A stretch of 6,921 nucleotides of DNA from Nitrospirota bacterium (GTDB lineage Bacteria > Nitrospirota > 9FT-COMBO-42-15 > HDB-SIOI813). Positions 1 through 6,080 of the stretch are shown in pieces. Under the pieces are notes generated by a model, which was given only the letters and a program-made list of their open reading frames with translations, searched no databases and was not told the origin of the DNA. Position 1 is the first letter of the stretch. Every line of letters starts with the position of its first letter. The DNA lies in contig JAHFER010000084.1 of the NCBI GenBank assembly GCA_023248365.1, positions 1 to 6,921 on the forward strand. The letters are read 5' to 3'. Position numbers and translations under genes: made by a program.

Positions 1-1304
1 GGTCCCGGAATCCCGTCTCTTGCTATCTTTGAATATATGATCTCGTTATGAAATTCCTGTTTACCGATATCACCGCTGTTGCCTCCTATTACATAAAGAT
101 AGTTGTCACCATTTACATTCACTGCTACTGATGCATGCTTACTTAAATTATAGGGAAGATCAAACCCAGGCGTGTTCACCCAACCCTTGATACTTCCATC
201 GGTATCTATAGCCCCGATTAACACGGTGCTCAGATTCTTTTTTAGCTCCACATTCCATCCGCCTGTTACATATATATAACCATTAACAAGAGTTGCAGCG
301 TGGGCAAAGAGCCCAGCCTTATCCTGTTTGTCTAATGAAAGTTCAGGAAGTTGCAGAGGGTTTGTCTGCTGCCAGGGTCCTACAGTCCCATCAACAGAAT
401 TTATTTTTGCATAGTATACCTTTTCATTTAACACAGTTTCATTAGGACCGTGAGAGTATGTGTTTGGATCAGGTTTTACGCAGGCAGGGTCTTTTGAAGT
501 ATCACAATTTGGGTCAGGAGTAATGCAAGTGCTATCTGTTGGATTGCAAGGCGGCGGGAATTGGACCATTCCGCCAATAAGATACATAAAATCATTATAC
601 ATAAGCAGCGAGTGCCCCCTTAGATAAAGAGGCATTTTGGCGCCCTTGGCAAACCCGCCAATAGAACCGTCCTGATGTATCGGCGCATAGTAAATAGCAT
701 TTGAAAATCCACAGTCTTTGTAATCTAAATTACCACTGCAATCTGAATTACCGCCAGATACATACAAAAAACCATTCCATATCGCAGAGGCATGGTCCCA
801 CATAGCCCTCGGCATGGCTATACCATTCTTCACCCACTTCTTATCCTTAAGTGGAGATAGGAAAACCGTGATTAGTACAGTATCAGTAATTATCGTTCCA
901 TCCGGCATAGTTAAGTTGGCTGTAATTGTTGCCCTTCCAGGCGATAAACTTGTAATCTTTCCTCTTTTGTCCACTGCAGCAATATTTGTGTTGTCAGATG
1001 TCCAGCTTACTGGTGGATTGGAATAACTATTACCTGCTGCATCATGGGCAAGCACTGAAAATTGTATGGTTGTCCCAACATCAAGGGCAAGTCTTTTTGC
1101 CCAGGAAGCTCCTATACCTGATGCAGTTCCTATATACCCGCTGCTAATCTTCGGAGATGAGATTTCAATCATGACTATATCGTTAGGTGAAATCCCATAG
1201 TCTGAATAAAAATCACCCCCACCAGTACTACTACTGCATCCGGAAAGTACCAGGAGTATCAAGAAAATGTAATATTCGCAATGTTTAAATAGTCTAATGT
1301 TCAT
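1..1304 (-). CDS. Kelch-repeat lipoprotein with bacterial Ig-like (Big_2) domain, 3' end cut by window
   Basis: An open frame of 434 codons runs without a stop from the ATG at 1304 to the left edge. The N-terminus has two basic residues, a hydrophobic stretch (IFLILLVL) and a lipobox LSG-C with the lipidated Cys at residue 23, followed by a Ser/Gly linker, so this is an exported lipoprotein. Residues about 42-147 look like a Big_2 Ig-like domain (VSWTSDN, IAAVDKRGKITSLSPG, ATITA). From about 160 come kelch blades, each ending in a hydrophobic strand plus Gly-Gly: LYVSGG (about 180-185), MYLIGG (240-245), IYVTGG (344-349), LYVIGG (403-408). Blades are joined by a Y-x-x-I-x-x-DG-x-I-x-x-W/F pattern. 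A beta-propeller is therefore likely, with the remaining blades off the window. A Cys/Pro-rich insertion sits after the second visible blade. Upstream in-frame starts exist (ATG 1334, GTG 1337) but they put acidic residues before the signal peptide, and the ribosome site at 1304 (AGAGAA) is weak, so the start is likely but not certain. Substrate and role are unknown. It could be the last gene of the tsaD cluster. Confidence 0.85.
   Translation of the reverse strand, partial: MNIRLFKHCEYYIFLILLVLSGCSSSTGGGDFYSDYGISPNDIVMIEISSPKISSGYIGTASGIGASWAKRLALDVGTTIQFSVLAHDAAGNSYSNPPVSWTSDNTNIAAVDKRGKITSLSPGRATITANLTMPDGTIITDTVLITVFLSPLKDKKWVKNGIAMPRAMWDHASAIWNGFLYVSGGNSDCSGNLDYKDCGFSNAIYYAPIHQDGSIGGFAKGAKMPLYLRGHSLLMYNDFMYLIGGMVQFPPPCNPTDSTCITPDPNCDTSKDPACVKPDPNTYSHGPNETVLNEKVYYAKINSVDGTVGPWQQTNPLQLPELSLDKQDKAGLFAHAATLVNGYIYVTGGWNVELKKNLSTVLIGAIDTDGSIKGWVNTPGFDLPYNLSKHASVAVNVNGDNYLYVIGGNSGDIGKQEFHNEIIYSKIARDGIPG
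462..536 (-). repeat. 15-residue tandem duplication in the Cys/Pro-rich insertion of the kelch protein
   Basis: Within the kelch lipoprotein, residues 257-266 (DSTCITPDPN) recur at 272-281 (DPACVKPDPN) with an exact 15-residue (45-base) offset. Six of ten positions are identical: D, C, P, D, P and N. The units contribute Cys 260 and 275, and Cys 253 and 267 lie beside them. This suggests a disulfide-stapled loop protruding from the propeller. The repeat is degenerate at DNA level, so it is an old duplication or one kept for structure. Function is unknown. Confidence 0.6.
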
Positions 1305-1320
1305 TTCTCTAATGACATCT

Positions 1321-1348
1321 TGCCCATCACCCATCACTCATTACCCAT
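1321..1348 (-). repeat. Degenerate heptamer tandem tract (4 units) after tsaD
   Basis: Four consecutive 7-base units occupy the 52-base gap between tsaD and the kelch lipoprotein. Read on the plus strand they are tgcccat, cacccat, cactcat and tacccat. On the transcribed strand the unit is ATGGGTR-like. The tract begins eight bases after the tsaD stop and overlaps the alternative upstream start codons (1334, 1337) of the lipoprotein. No hairpin is evident in it. Confidence 0.7.
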
Positions 1349-1356
1349 AACATTTA

Positions 1357-2394
1357 TTACCCTATACTGCTCTGCGCATCAGGATTAAGCTTTAGATCTG
1401 AGAATATCCCTTTTTTATAATACTGATACCCAACCCATGCAATCATTGCAGCATTATCTGTGCAAAACTTTGGTTCAGGTATATAAACAGTTATCCCCTC
1501 TTTGACTTCCAGCTCTTTCATCTTCTCTCTCAAAAGTTTATTGCAGGCCACCCCTCCGGACAATACAATTCTGTTAATTCCTGTTTTCTGTACCGCACTG
1601 AGGCTCTTGAGTACCAGAATATCAATTACGGCCTTCTGGAAACTTGCAGCGATATCAGATCTTAATTGATCCTCTCCACATAAGATTTCAGATATATCAT
1701 CAACATGGGCATAAGAATACCTGCTTTTTATAACGCTTAAGACTGCAGTTTTCATGCCACTGAAACTAAAATCAAAACCACCTTTTTTCAAAAGCCCGCG
1801 TGGTAAAGCAATTGCATCTGCATCACCTGATTCAGCACATTTCTCAATTGCCGGCCCTCCGGGATACCCAAGTCCTAATATCTTCGAAACCTTGTCAAAC
1901 GCCTCTCCTGCAGCATCATCAAGTGTATTTCCTAATAACTTATAATCTCCAACATCCTTAACCATATAAAGATTAGTATGCCCGCCTGAAACAACAAGGG
2001 CTATAAAGGGTTTCTGAACCCTGTGGGTAAGGTTTACTGCCCAGAGATGCCCTTCTAAATGATTTACACTTATCAGAGGAATGTTTAATGAATAAGAAAG
2101 TGCCTTTGCAAAAGAAACTCCAACGAGAAGTGCGCCTATCAAACCTGGCCCGGATGTTACTGCCACAGCGCTCAGTTCACTTAATTTAATCCCTGCCTTC
2201 TCTACAGCCTCATTTACAATAGGATATATTACTTCTATGTGCCGCCGGCAGGCAAGTTCAGGCACTATCCCGCCATATTTACTGTGTATGTCCCACTGAA
2301 AACCAATAATACTTGATAATATATAACGGCCGTCTTTTAAAACTGCTGCCGCTGTTTCGTCACACGATGATTCTATGCCTAATATGTAACCCAT
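1357..2394 (-). CDS. tsaD: tRNA N6-adenosine threonylcarbamoyltransferase TsaD (Gcp/YgjD/Kae1 family)
   Basis: TsaD transfers the threonylcarbamoyl group from threonylcarbamoyl-adenylate to A37 of tRNAs that read ANN codons, forming t6A. It acts in the cytoplasm with TsaB and TsaE; the adenylate comes from TsaC/Sua5. None of these partners is in the window. At 345 residues it has the normal family length. Diagnostic motifs are GIESSCDETA at 6-15, the SGPG segment at 81-84, the metal-binding N-H-L-E-G-H box with His112 and His116, SGGHTNL (136-142), the DDAAGEAFDKV region including Asp167 with GYPGGP (176-181), SGG-VACN (279-285), and the C-terminal CTDNAAMI with the metal ligand Asp313. The ATG lies one base after the stop of the upstream deacetylase gene (TAA-T-ATG). 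No good Shine-Dalgarno is visible, so translation is probably coupled to that gene. All expected ligands are present and the enzyme should be active. Confidence 0.98.
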   Translation of the reverse strand: MGYILGIESSCDETAAAVLKDGRYILSSIIGFQWDIHSKYGGIVPELACRRHIEVIYPIVNEAVEKAGIKLSELSAVAVTSGPGLIGALLVGVSFAKALSYSLNIPLISVNHLEGHLWAVNLTHRVQKPFIALVVSGGHTNLYMVKDVGDYKLLGNTLDDAAGEAFDKVSKILGLGYPGGPAIEKCAESGDADAIALPRGLLKKGGFDFSFSGMKTAVLSVIKSRYSYAHVDDISEILCGEDQLRSDIAASFQKAVIDILVLKSLSAVQKTGINRIVLSGGVACNKLLREKMKELEVKEGITVYIPEPKFCTDNAAMIAWVGYQYYKKGIFSDLKLNPDAQSSIG

Positions 2395-2395
2395 A

Positions 2396-3235
2396 TTAAT
2401 TCAACACTTTTGAGACAGGGACCAATTCTATTCCCTCTCTTTTAAAATCAGAGAGCTTTGCCTTTAGTGCAGTAACTGTCTCTGCCCTGGGATGACCTAT
2501 AGCAGTAGCCTCACCATTATGTTTTGCGACCCTGATTGCAATGTCTATCTGTCCCTTAATGTATTCAACATCAGCATTGTTATCAAGAAATACATCACGC
2601 TTCCCGCTTTTAATCCCCATGCTCTTTGCTATTTCATATGCCTTAGAGTTTAAAGTTGTTTTGCTGTCAATAAAATACAACCCCTTATTCAGTATTCCTC
2701 CAAGCACAATATTCATTGCATGACTGTCTTCAGTAAGGAGTGAACCCATATGGTTATTTACACCGGCAATGTTGGGTACTGCTTTAATATCTTTTGCAAG
2801 CTGCCTGAGCATTTCATCCCTGGACATATCGTGTAAAATAACGCCGTTTCCAGGATTATGCATTTCACCACGAGGTTCCATAGGAAGATGAAGCATAACC
2901 TCATAATTCAGCAACCTGGCATTTTTAGCAATACTTACAGAGTATCTTTCACCTGGAAGTATAGAAAAAGTAAGTGGTATACCAAGGGCTACAAATTTCC
3001 TGTACACCTTGTTGTCATATCCAAGATCATCAATAACTATTGCAATCCTTGCCTTATATACCGGATGTGGCTGCTCTGGAACACTTTCTGGTTCCTGCTT
3101 CAATGCATCCTGCTTAACTGTTGCCGGTTTCTGCACATGGATTGTCTTACGTACCGGAGTGTAATTATTAATAACAATAAAAGCAATTACAATCGCTATA
3201 AAAATCAGCGCTGTTATCCAAAAGAGCTTTTTCAT
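2396..3235 (-). CDS. Divergent polysaccharide deacetylase family protein (DUF610/YibQ type), membrane-anchored
   Basis: This 279-residue protein has an N-terminal basic start and one hydrophobic helix (about residues 4-23, LFWITALIFIAIVIAFIVIN), then a charged Pro-rich linker to about 60. It is likely anchored in the inner membrane with the domain in the periplasm. The catalytic-type domain (about 62-279) shows IAIVIDDLGYD (Asp69, Asp70), PLTFSILPG (87-95), MLHLPMEP (114-121, His116), GVNNHMGS (158-165, His162), LYFIDSKTT (186-194, Asp190) and IGHPRAET (246-253, His248). These match the divergent polysaccharide deacetylase (Polysacc_deac_2) family, a NodB-like fold whose substrate is poorly defined. 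In other Gram-negatives it often lies near murein hydrolase activators and carboxy-terminal proteases, which are absent here. A possible ribosome site GGGA lies seven bases before the ATG. It is followed one base later by tsaD, so the two are almost certainly co-transcribed. Confidence 0.9.
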   Translation of the reverse strand: MKKLFWITALIFIAIVIAFIVINNYTPVRKTIHVQKPATVKQDALKQEPESVPEQPHPVYKARIAIVIDDLGYDNKVYRKFVALGIPLTFSILPGERYSVSIAKNARLLNYEVMLHLPMEPRGEMHNPGNGVILHDMSRDEMLRQLAKDIKAVPNIAGVNNHMGSLLTEDSHAMNIVLGGILNKGLYFIDSKTTLNSKAYEIAKSMGIKSGKRDVFLDNNADVEYIKGQIDIAIRVAKHNGEATAIGHPRAETVTALKAKLSDFKREGIELVPVSKVLN

Positions 3236-3259
3236 TCTAAAATCCCGTGATCCTTGACC

Positions 3260-3289
3260 GTTATCCCTAAACCGTCATTCCCGTGTAAA
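3260..3289 (-). promoter_or_regulatory. Weak candidate promoter for the deacetylase-tsaD cluster
   Basis: The clpC terminator upstream means the next cluster needs its own promoter. The best pair I can find on the minus strand is TTTACA (3289-3284) and GATAAC (3265-3260) with an 18-base spacer. The -35 lies in the loop of the REP-like palindrome. The match is only fair and the implied leader is very short. A TAGAAT box further upstream (near 3317) lacks a well-spaced -35. Confidence 0.25.
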
Positions 3290-3304
3290 CTTCGTGGGAA
3301 TGAC
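3274..3304. repeat. REP-like palindrome (GTCATTCCC ... GGGAATGAC)
   Basis: A perfect 9-bp inverted repeat pairs GTCATTCCC (3274-3282) with GGGAATGAC (3296-3304) across a 13-base loop; further G-U and G-C pairs may extend the stem inward. The core GTCATTCCC/GGGAATGAC resembles short palindromic elements that are dispersed between genes in many Gram-negative genomes. Only one copy lies in this window, so dispersal is an inference. It has no adjacent T-run and is not a good terminator by itself. Confidence 0.6.
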
Positions 3305-3327
3305 ATTGTTTTATTCTATTTACTACC

Positions 3328-3387
3328 AAAAAAAAGGCTATCAAAGCTTAACAGATTTCAAATCCTGTAACAAGCCTTGATAGCCTT
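3328..3387 (-). terminator. Rho-independent terminator of clpC
   Basis: On the minus strand an 11-bp perfect stem (arms 3377-3387 and 3334-3344, AAGGCTATCAA/TTGATAGCCTT) is followed by a run of eight Ts (3335-3328). Inside it, after one mismatch, a GCTT/AAGC block pairs again, and GATTT/AAATC or ACAG/CTGT can close the top, giving an unusually tall hairpin. It begins about 45 bases after the clpC stop. On the plus strand there is also a six-T run after the stem, but no gene ends into it from the left. Confidence 0.9.
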
Positions 3388-3400
3388 ATGTTTTTTCTGC

Positions 3401-3427
3401 TTACTTTTTACTGTTTACCGTTACCTA
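3401..3427 (-). repeat. Degenerate heptamer tract after clpC
   Basis: TTAC recurs at 3401, 3408, 3415 and 3421 (periods 7, 7, 6). On the transcribed strand this reads GGTAAC-GGTAAAC-AGTAAAA-AGTAAGC. It lies between the clpC stop codon and the terminator hairpin and forms no obvious structure. Confidence 0.55.
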
Positions 3428-3431
3428 TTTC

Positions 3432-5861
3432 TTAAACCTCCAACAGCACCTCTTCTTCAATAAACTCCGGTCTGCCATCACGAAGTACAGTCTTTATCTT
3501 CTTTGAATCCTTAAACCGTCCCTTTATAATCTCTTCTGAAAGCGGGTCTTCAATATTTCTCTGTATCGCCCGCCTCAAAGGACGCGCTCCATACATATGC
3601 TGATAACCCTCATTAATTATCCACTCTTTTACATCAGAGGCAACCTCAAGGTGCATGTTACTAATCTCAAGGCGCTCATTTACCTCATCTAACAGCATAT
3701 CAACAATCTTTATGAGATGTTCCTTGTTAAGCGGATGGAAAATGACGATCTCATCAATGCGGTTCAAAAACTCCGGGTTGAACACATTCTTCAGCTCGGT
3801 GGTTATTGCCCCTTTCATCTTTTTATATTGAGTCTCTTCAGATGGGGTCTGGAAACCTAATGCCGCACCTTTTTCAATTACTCTAGCCCCAATGTTGGAG
3901 GTCATTATAATTATGGTGTTTCTGAAATCCACTTTGCGGCCCAGACTATCGGTAAGACAGCCGTCTTCAAAGACCTGAAGCAGCATATTAAACATATCAG
4001 GATGCGCCTTTTCTATCTCATCAAAGAGTATTACAGAGTATGGTCTTCTCCTTACTTTTTCAGTCAACTGACCGCCTTCTTCATAACCCACATATCCCGG
4101 AGGCGCTCCCATTAATCTGGATGAACTGAACTTCTCCATGTACTCTGACATATCTATCTTTATAAGCGCATCCTCATTATCAAAAAGATATTCTGCAAGC
4201 GCCTTGGCAAGCTCTGTCTTTCCCACACCCGTTGGTCCAAGGAAGATAAAAGAACCTATAGGTCTCTTTACACCTTTTAACCCGGCACGTGAACGCCTGA
4301 TTGCCTTTGCAATAACAGATATTGCTTCATCCTGCCCCACTACCCTCTTATGAAGCTCCTGTTCTATAACCATCAGCCTCTCTGACTCTCCTTCTTCAAG
4401 TTTTACAAGAGGGATACCTGTCATTTTTGATACAATATAAGCAATATCTTCTTTTCCAACTACAGGCTTTGTTTTATCAAGCTGATTGCGCCAGTCACGC
4501 TTTGCATCATCAATCATGTCCCGGAGTTTTTCCTCTTCCTCTCTGTACTTCGCAACAGCTTCATATCTCTGAAGCCTGCTTACAGTCTCTTTTTCCCGTA
4601 AAACATTTTTTAATTCCTGTTCAACTGCGCGGATTTTTTCAGGAACAAAATGTGAAACTAATTTGGCCCTTGACCCTGCCTCATCAATCACATCTATCGC
4701 CTTATCAGGAAGAAACCTGTCAGTTATGTATCTGTCAGAAAGCCGAACAGCCTCTTCAATGGCCTCATCTACAATATAGATATTGTGATGCTCTTCATAT
4801 TTCTTACGAAGGCCTTTTAGAATCTCTACTGTTTCATCAGCACTTGTAGGATTCACATAAATCGGCTGGAACCTCCTTTTTAATGCCCCGTCTTTTTCAA
4901 TGTATTTTCTATATTCATCGAGGGTTGTTGCGCCGATGCACTGTATCTCACCCCTTGCAAATGCAGGTTTCAGCATATTAGATGCATCAATTGAACCCTC
5001 GGCAGCGCCGGCTCCTACAAGCGTGTGCAACTCATCTATGAAGATAATAATGTTTCCGGAGGTAGTAATCTCTTTCATTATAACTTTTAATCGTTCTTCA
5101 AACTGCCCTCTGTACTTAGTTCCTGCAACCAGTGCACCAAGGTCAAGGGCTATGACCCTTTTATTCAGGAGATTATCCGGAACCTCAAGATTTACAATTT
5201 TCTGTGCCAGTCCCTCTACTATAGCGGTCTTACCAACCCCTGCCTCTCCTATGAGAACAGGATTATTCTTTGTACGCCTGCTCAATATCTGCAAGAGACG
5301 CTCAACCTCATTATCACGCCCAATAACTGGGTCGAGTTGACCTTCAACAGCCAGTGCACTAAGGTCTCTGCCGAATTCATCAATCGCAGGTGTGTTGCTC
5401 TTTTTCTCACGGTCCCTCGTCTGAACCCTCTTGAGGAAACTCAGCGTAAGCTGCCTTGCAGTAAGTAAATTAGCCCCAAGACTTCTGAGGATCTTTCCGC
5501 CAATACCATCTTCTTCTCTAACAAGTCCGAGGAGAAGGTGCTCACTGCTTACAAAGTTATGCCCCAATAGTTTTGCCTCTTCTATTGAGTACTCAATAAC
5601 CTTTTTTACTCTGGGGGTAAAGGGAATCTCACCATAAGTCATAGTAATTCCCCCGGAGGGAAGATTCCTTTCTACCTCCATTCTAATCTGCTCAGGGGAA
5701 AGCCCCATCTTTTTCAGTACTATAAGAGGAGCCCCTTCTCCATCTCTTAAAATTGCAAGGAGTAGATGTTCAGTGCCAAGATAGTCATTCTGATGCCTTT
5801 CAGCCTCTTCCCTCGCCAGGATAATTATTTTTCTTCCCCTATCAGTAAACCGTTCAAACAT
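3432..5861 (-). CDS. clpC: ATP-dependent Clp protease ATP-binding subunit ClpC
   Basis: ClpC is a hexameric AAA+ unfoldase that feeds substrates into ClpP in the cytoplasm. At 809 residues this is full length. Two Clp_N repeats span about 1-145. D1 has Walker A GEAGVGKT (205-212), pore loop GTKYRG (247-252), Walker B IIIFIDE (271-277), the Arg pair before FQPI (329-330) and FLPDKAIDVIDEA. A short middle domain with a UVR-like, strongly charged helix covers about 415-460, the short form typical of ClpC rather than ClpB. D2 has GPTGVGKT (542-549), pore loop GYVG (589-592), Walker B VILFDE (610-615), FLNRID (698-703) and sensor-2 GAR (758-760). The LGF tripeptide at 668-670 is the ClpP-docking loop, so it should work with ClpP. 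A G-rich ribosome site precedes the ATG. The ctsR, mcsA and mcsB genes that accompany clpC in Firmicutes are not upstream; a divergent bioB is there instead. It ends in its own terminator. Confidence 0.96.
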   Translation of the reverse strand: MFERFTDRGRKIIILAREEAERHQNDYLGTEHLLLAILRDGEGAPLIVLKKMGLSPEQIRMEVERNLPSGGITMTYGEIPFTPRVKKVIEYSIEEAKLLGHNFVSSEHLLLGLVREEDGIGGKILRSLGANLLTARQLTLSFLKRVQTRDREKKSNTPAIDEFGRDLSALAVEGQLDPVIGRDNEVERLLQILSRRTKNNPVLIGEAGVGKTAIVEGLAQKIVNLEVPDNLLNKRVIALDLGALVAGTKYRGQFEERLKVIMKEITTSGNIIIFIDELHTLVGAGAAEGSIDASNMLKPAFARGEIQCIGATTLDEYRKYIEKDGALKRRFQPIYVNPTSADETVEILKGLRKKYEEHHNIYIVDEAIEEAVRLSDRYITDRFLPDKAIDVIDEAGSRAKLVSHFVPEKIRAVEQELKNVLREKETVSRLQRYEAVAKYREEEEKLRDMIDDAKRDWRNQLDKTKPVVGKEDIAYIVSKMTGIPLVKLEEGESERLMVIEQELHKRVVGQDEAISVIAKAIRRSRAGLKGVKRPIGSFIFLGPTGVGKTELAKALAEYLFDNEDALIKIDMSEYMEKFSSSRLMGAPPGYVGYEEGGQLTEKVRRRPYSVILFDEIEKAHPDMFNMLLQVFEDGCLTDSLGRKVDFRNTIIIMTSNIGARVIEKGAALGFQTPSEETQYKKMKGAITTELKNVFNPEFLNRIDEIVIFHPLNKEHLIKIVDMLLDEVNERLEISNMHLEVASDVKEWIINEGYQHMYGARPLRRAIQRNIEDPLSEEIIKGRFKDSKKIKTVLRDGRPEFIEEEVLLEV

Positions 5862-5866
5862 TTGAA

Positions 5867-5872
5867 CCCCCC
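5867..5872 (-). promoter_or_regulatory. clpC: clpC ribosome binding site (six-G run)
   Basis: The minus strand reads TGGGGGGTTCAA directly before the ATG at 5861. The six-G run lies five bases from the start codon, supports this start, and is an unusual all-G form of the Shine-Dalgarno sequence. Confidence 0.6.
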
Positions 5873-5903
5873 AGGTAATTATAACTGCTGGATTTATTTT
5901 AAT

Positions 5904-5931
5904 ATTATCGTAGTTTAAATCTCTATGTCAA
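5904..5931 (-). promoter_or_regulatory. clpC: Sigma70-type promoter of clpC
   Basis: A consensus -35 TTGACA (5931-5926) and a near-consensus -10 GATAAT (5909-5904, five of six) are separated by 16 bases and face clpC. Transcription would start near 5897, giving a leader of about 36 bases ending in the G-rich ribosome site. No CtsR heptad direct repeat or CIRCE element (TTAGCACTC-N9-GAGTGCTAA) overlaps it, which suggests a housekeeping-type promoter. Confidence 0.75.
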
Positions 5932-5955
5932 GCTAAGCTTTTTCTAAATTTTGGG

Positions 5956-5999
5956 ACTCATTGTCAACCAATACATATATAACCATGTTGACAATGAGT
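5956..5999. promoter_or_regulatory. Predicted BirA (biotin repressor) operator
   Basis: A perfect 13-bp inverted repeat (5956-5968, ACTCATTGTCAAC; 5987-5999, GTTGACAATGAGT) lies upstream of bioB. Its core reads TTGTCAACC (5961-5969), a 16-base spacer, then TGTTGACAA (5986-5994). The E. coli bio operator has TTGTAAACC-N16-GGTTTACAA, so half-site sequence, orientation and spacing all agree, with one right-arm base (T for G) off. BirA charged with biotinyl-AMP would bind here as a dimer and block bioB transcription. The right arm contains the probable bioB -35 box. It implies a BirA with an N-terminal helix-turn-helix elsewhere in the genome. Confidence 0.85.
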
Positions 6000-6016
6000 G
6001 TCAATTGTAATAACAT
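5988..6016 (+). promoter_or_regulatory. bioB: Candidate bioB promoter overlapping the BirA operator
   Basis: TTGACA (5988-5993, consensus -35) and TAACAT (6011-6016, four of six to the -10 consensus) are separated by 17 bases. Transcription would start near 6023 with a leader of about 58 bases. The -35 is inside the operator arm, so bound BirA would exclude RNA polymerase. The -10 is only fair. Confidence 0.6.
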
Positions 6017-6080
6017 CTGTCTCAGATAAAAAATGCAAGTTTAATGCCCAACCTTTTTTAAAATATTTGACCCGGGAAAC

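Noticed and set aside
814..1026. 70-codon plus-strand open frame
   Set aside because: It is antisense to the Big_2 domain of the kelch lipoprotein and has no independent support.
1321..1348. Heptamer tract as a CRISPR-like array
   Set aside because: Units are contiguous 7-mers with no spacers.
2858..3250. 130-codon plus-strand open frame opposite the deacetylase gene
   Set aside because: The minus-strand protein has a clear conserved fold; this frame has odd Cys/Trp/Tyr-rich composition and no start signal.
4427..4849. 140-codon plus-strand open frame inside clpC
   Set aside because: It is antisense to the conserved D1/middle-domain region of clpC; its composition is that of a reverse-complement shadow, with no ribosome site or recognisable domain.
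4900..5340. 146-codon plus-strand open frame inside clpC
   Set aside because: It mirrors the conserved clpC D1 ATPase codons and has no independent support.
5956..5999. Inverted repeat as a CIRCE heat-shock element for clpC
   Set aside because: The half-sites and 18-base gap do not fit TTAGCACTC-N9-GAGTGCTAA; the BirA operator pattern fits well and lies next to bioB.
6015..6027. Small hairpin ATCTG-TCT-CAGAT near the predicted bioB transcription start
   Set aside because: A 5-bp stem with three-base loop is too weak and is likely chance; the following bases are As, not a T-run, so it is not a terminator on the plus strand.
6033..6044. Three-codon upstream open frame (ATG CAA GTT TAA) in the bioB leader
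   Set aside because: It has no ribosome site and is short enough to occur by chance; nothing suggests attenuation.
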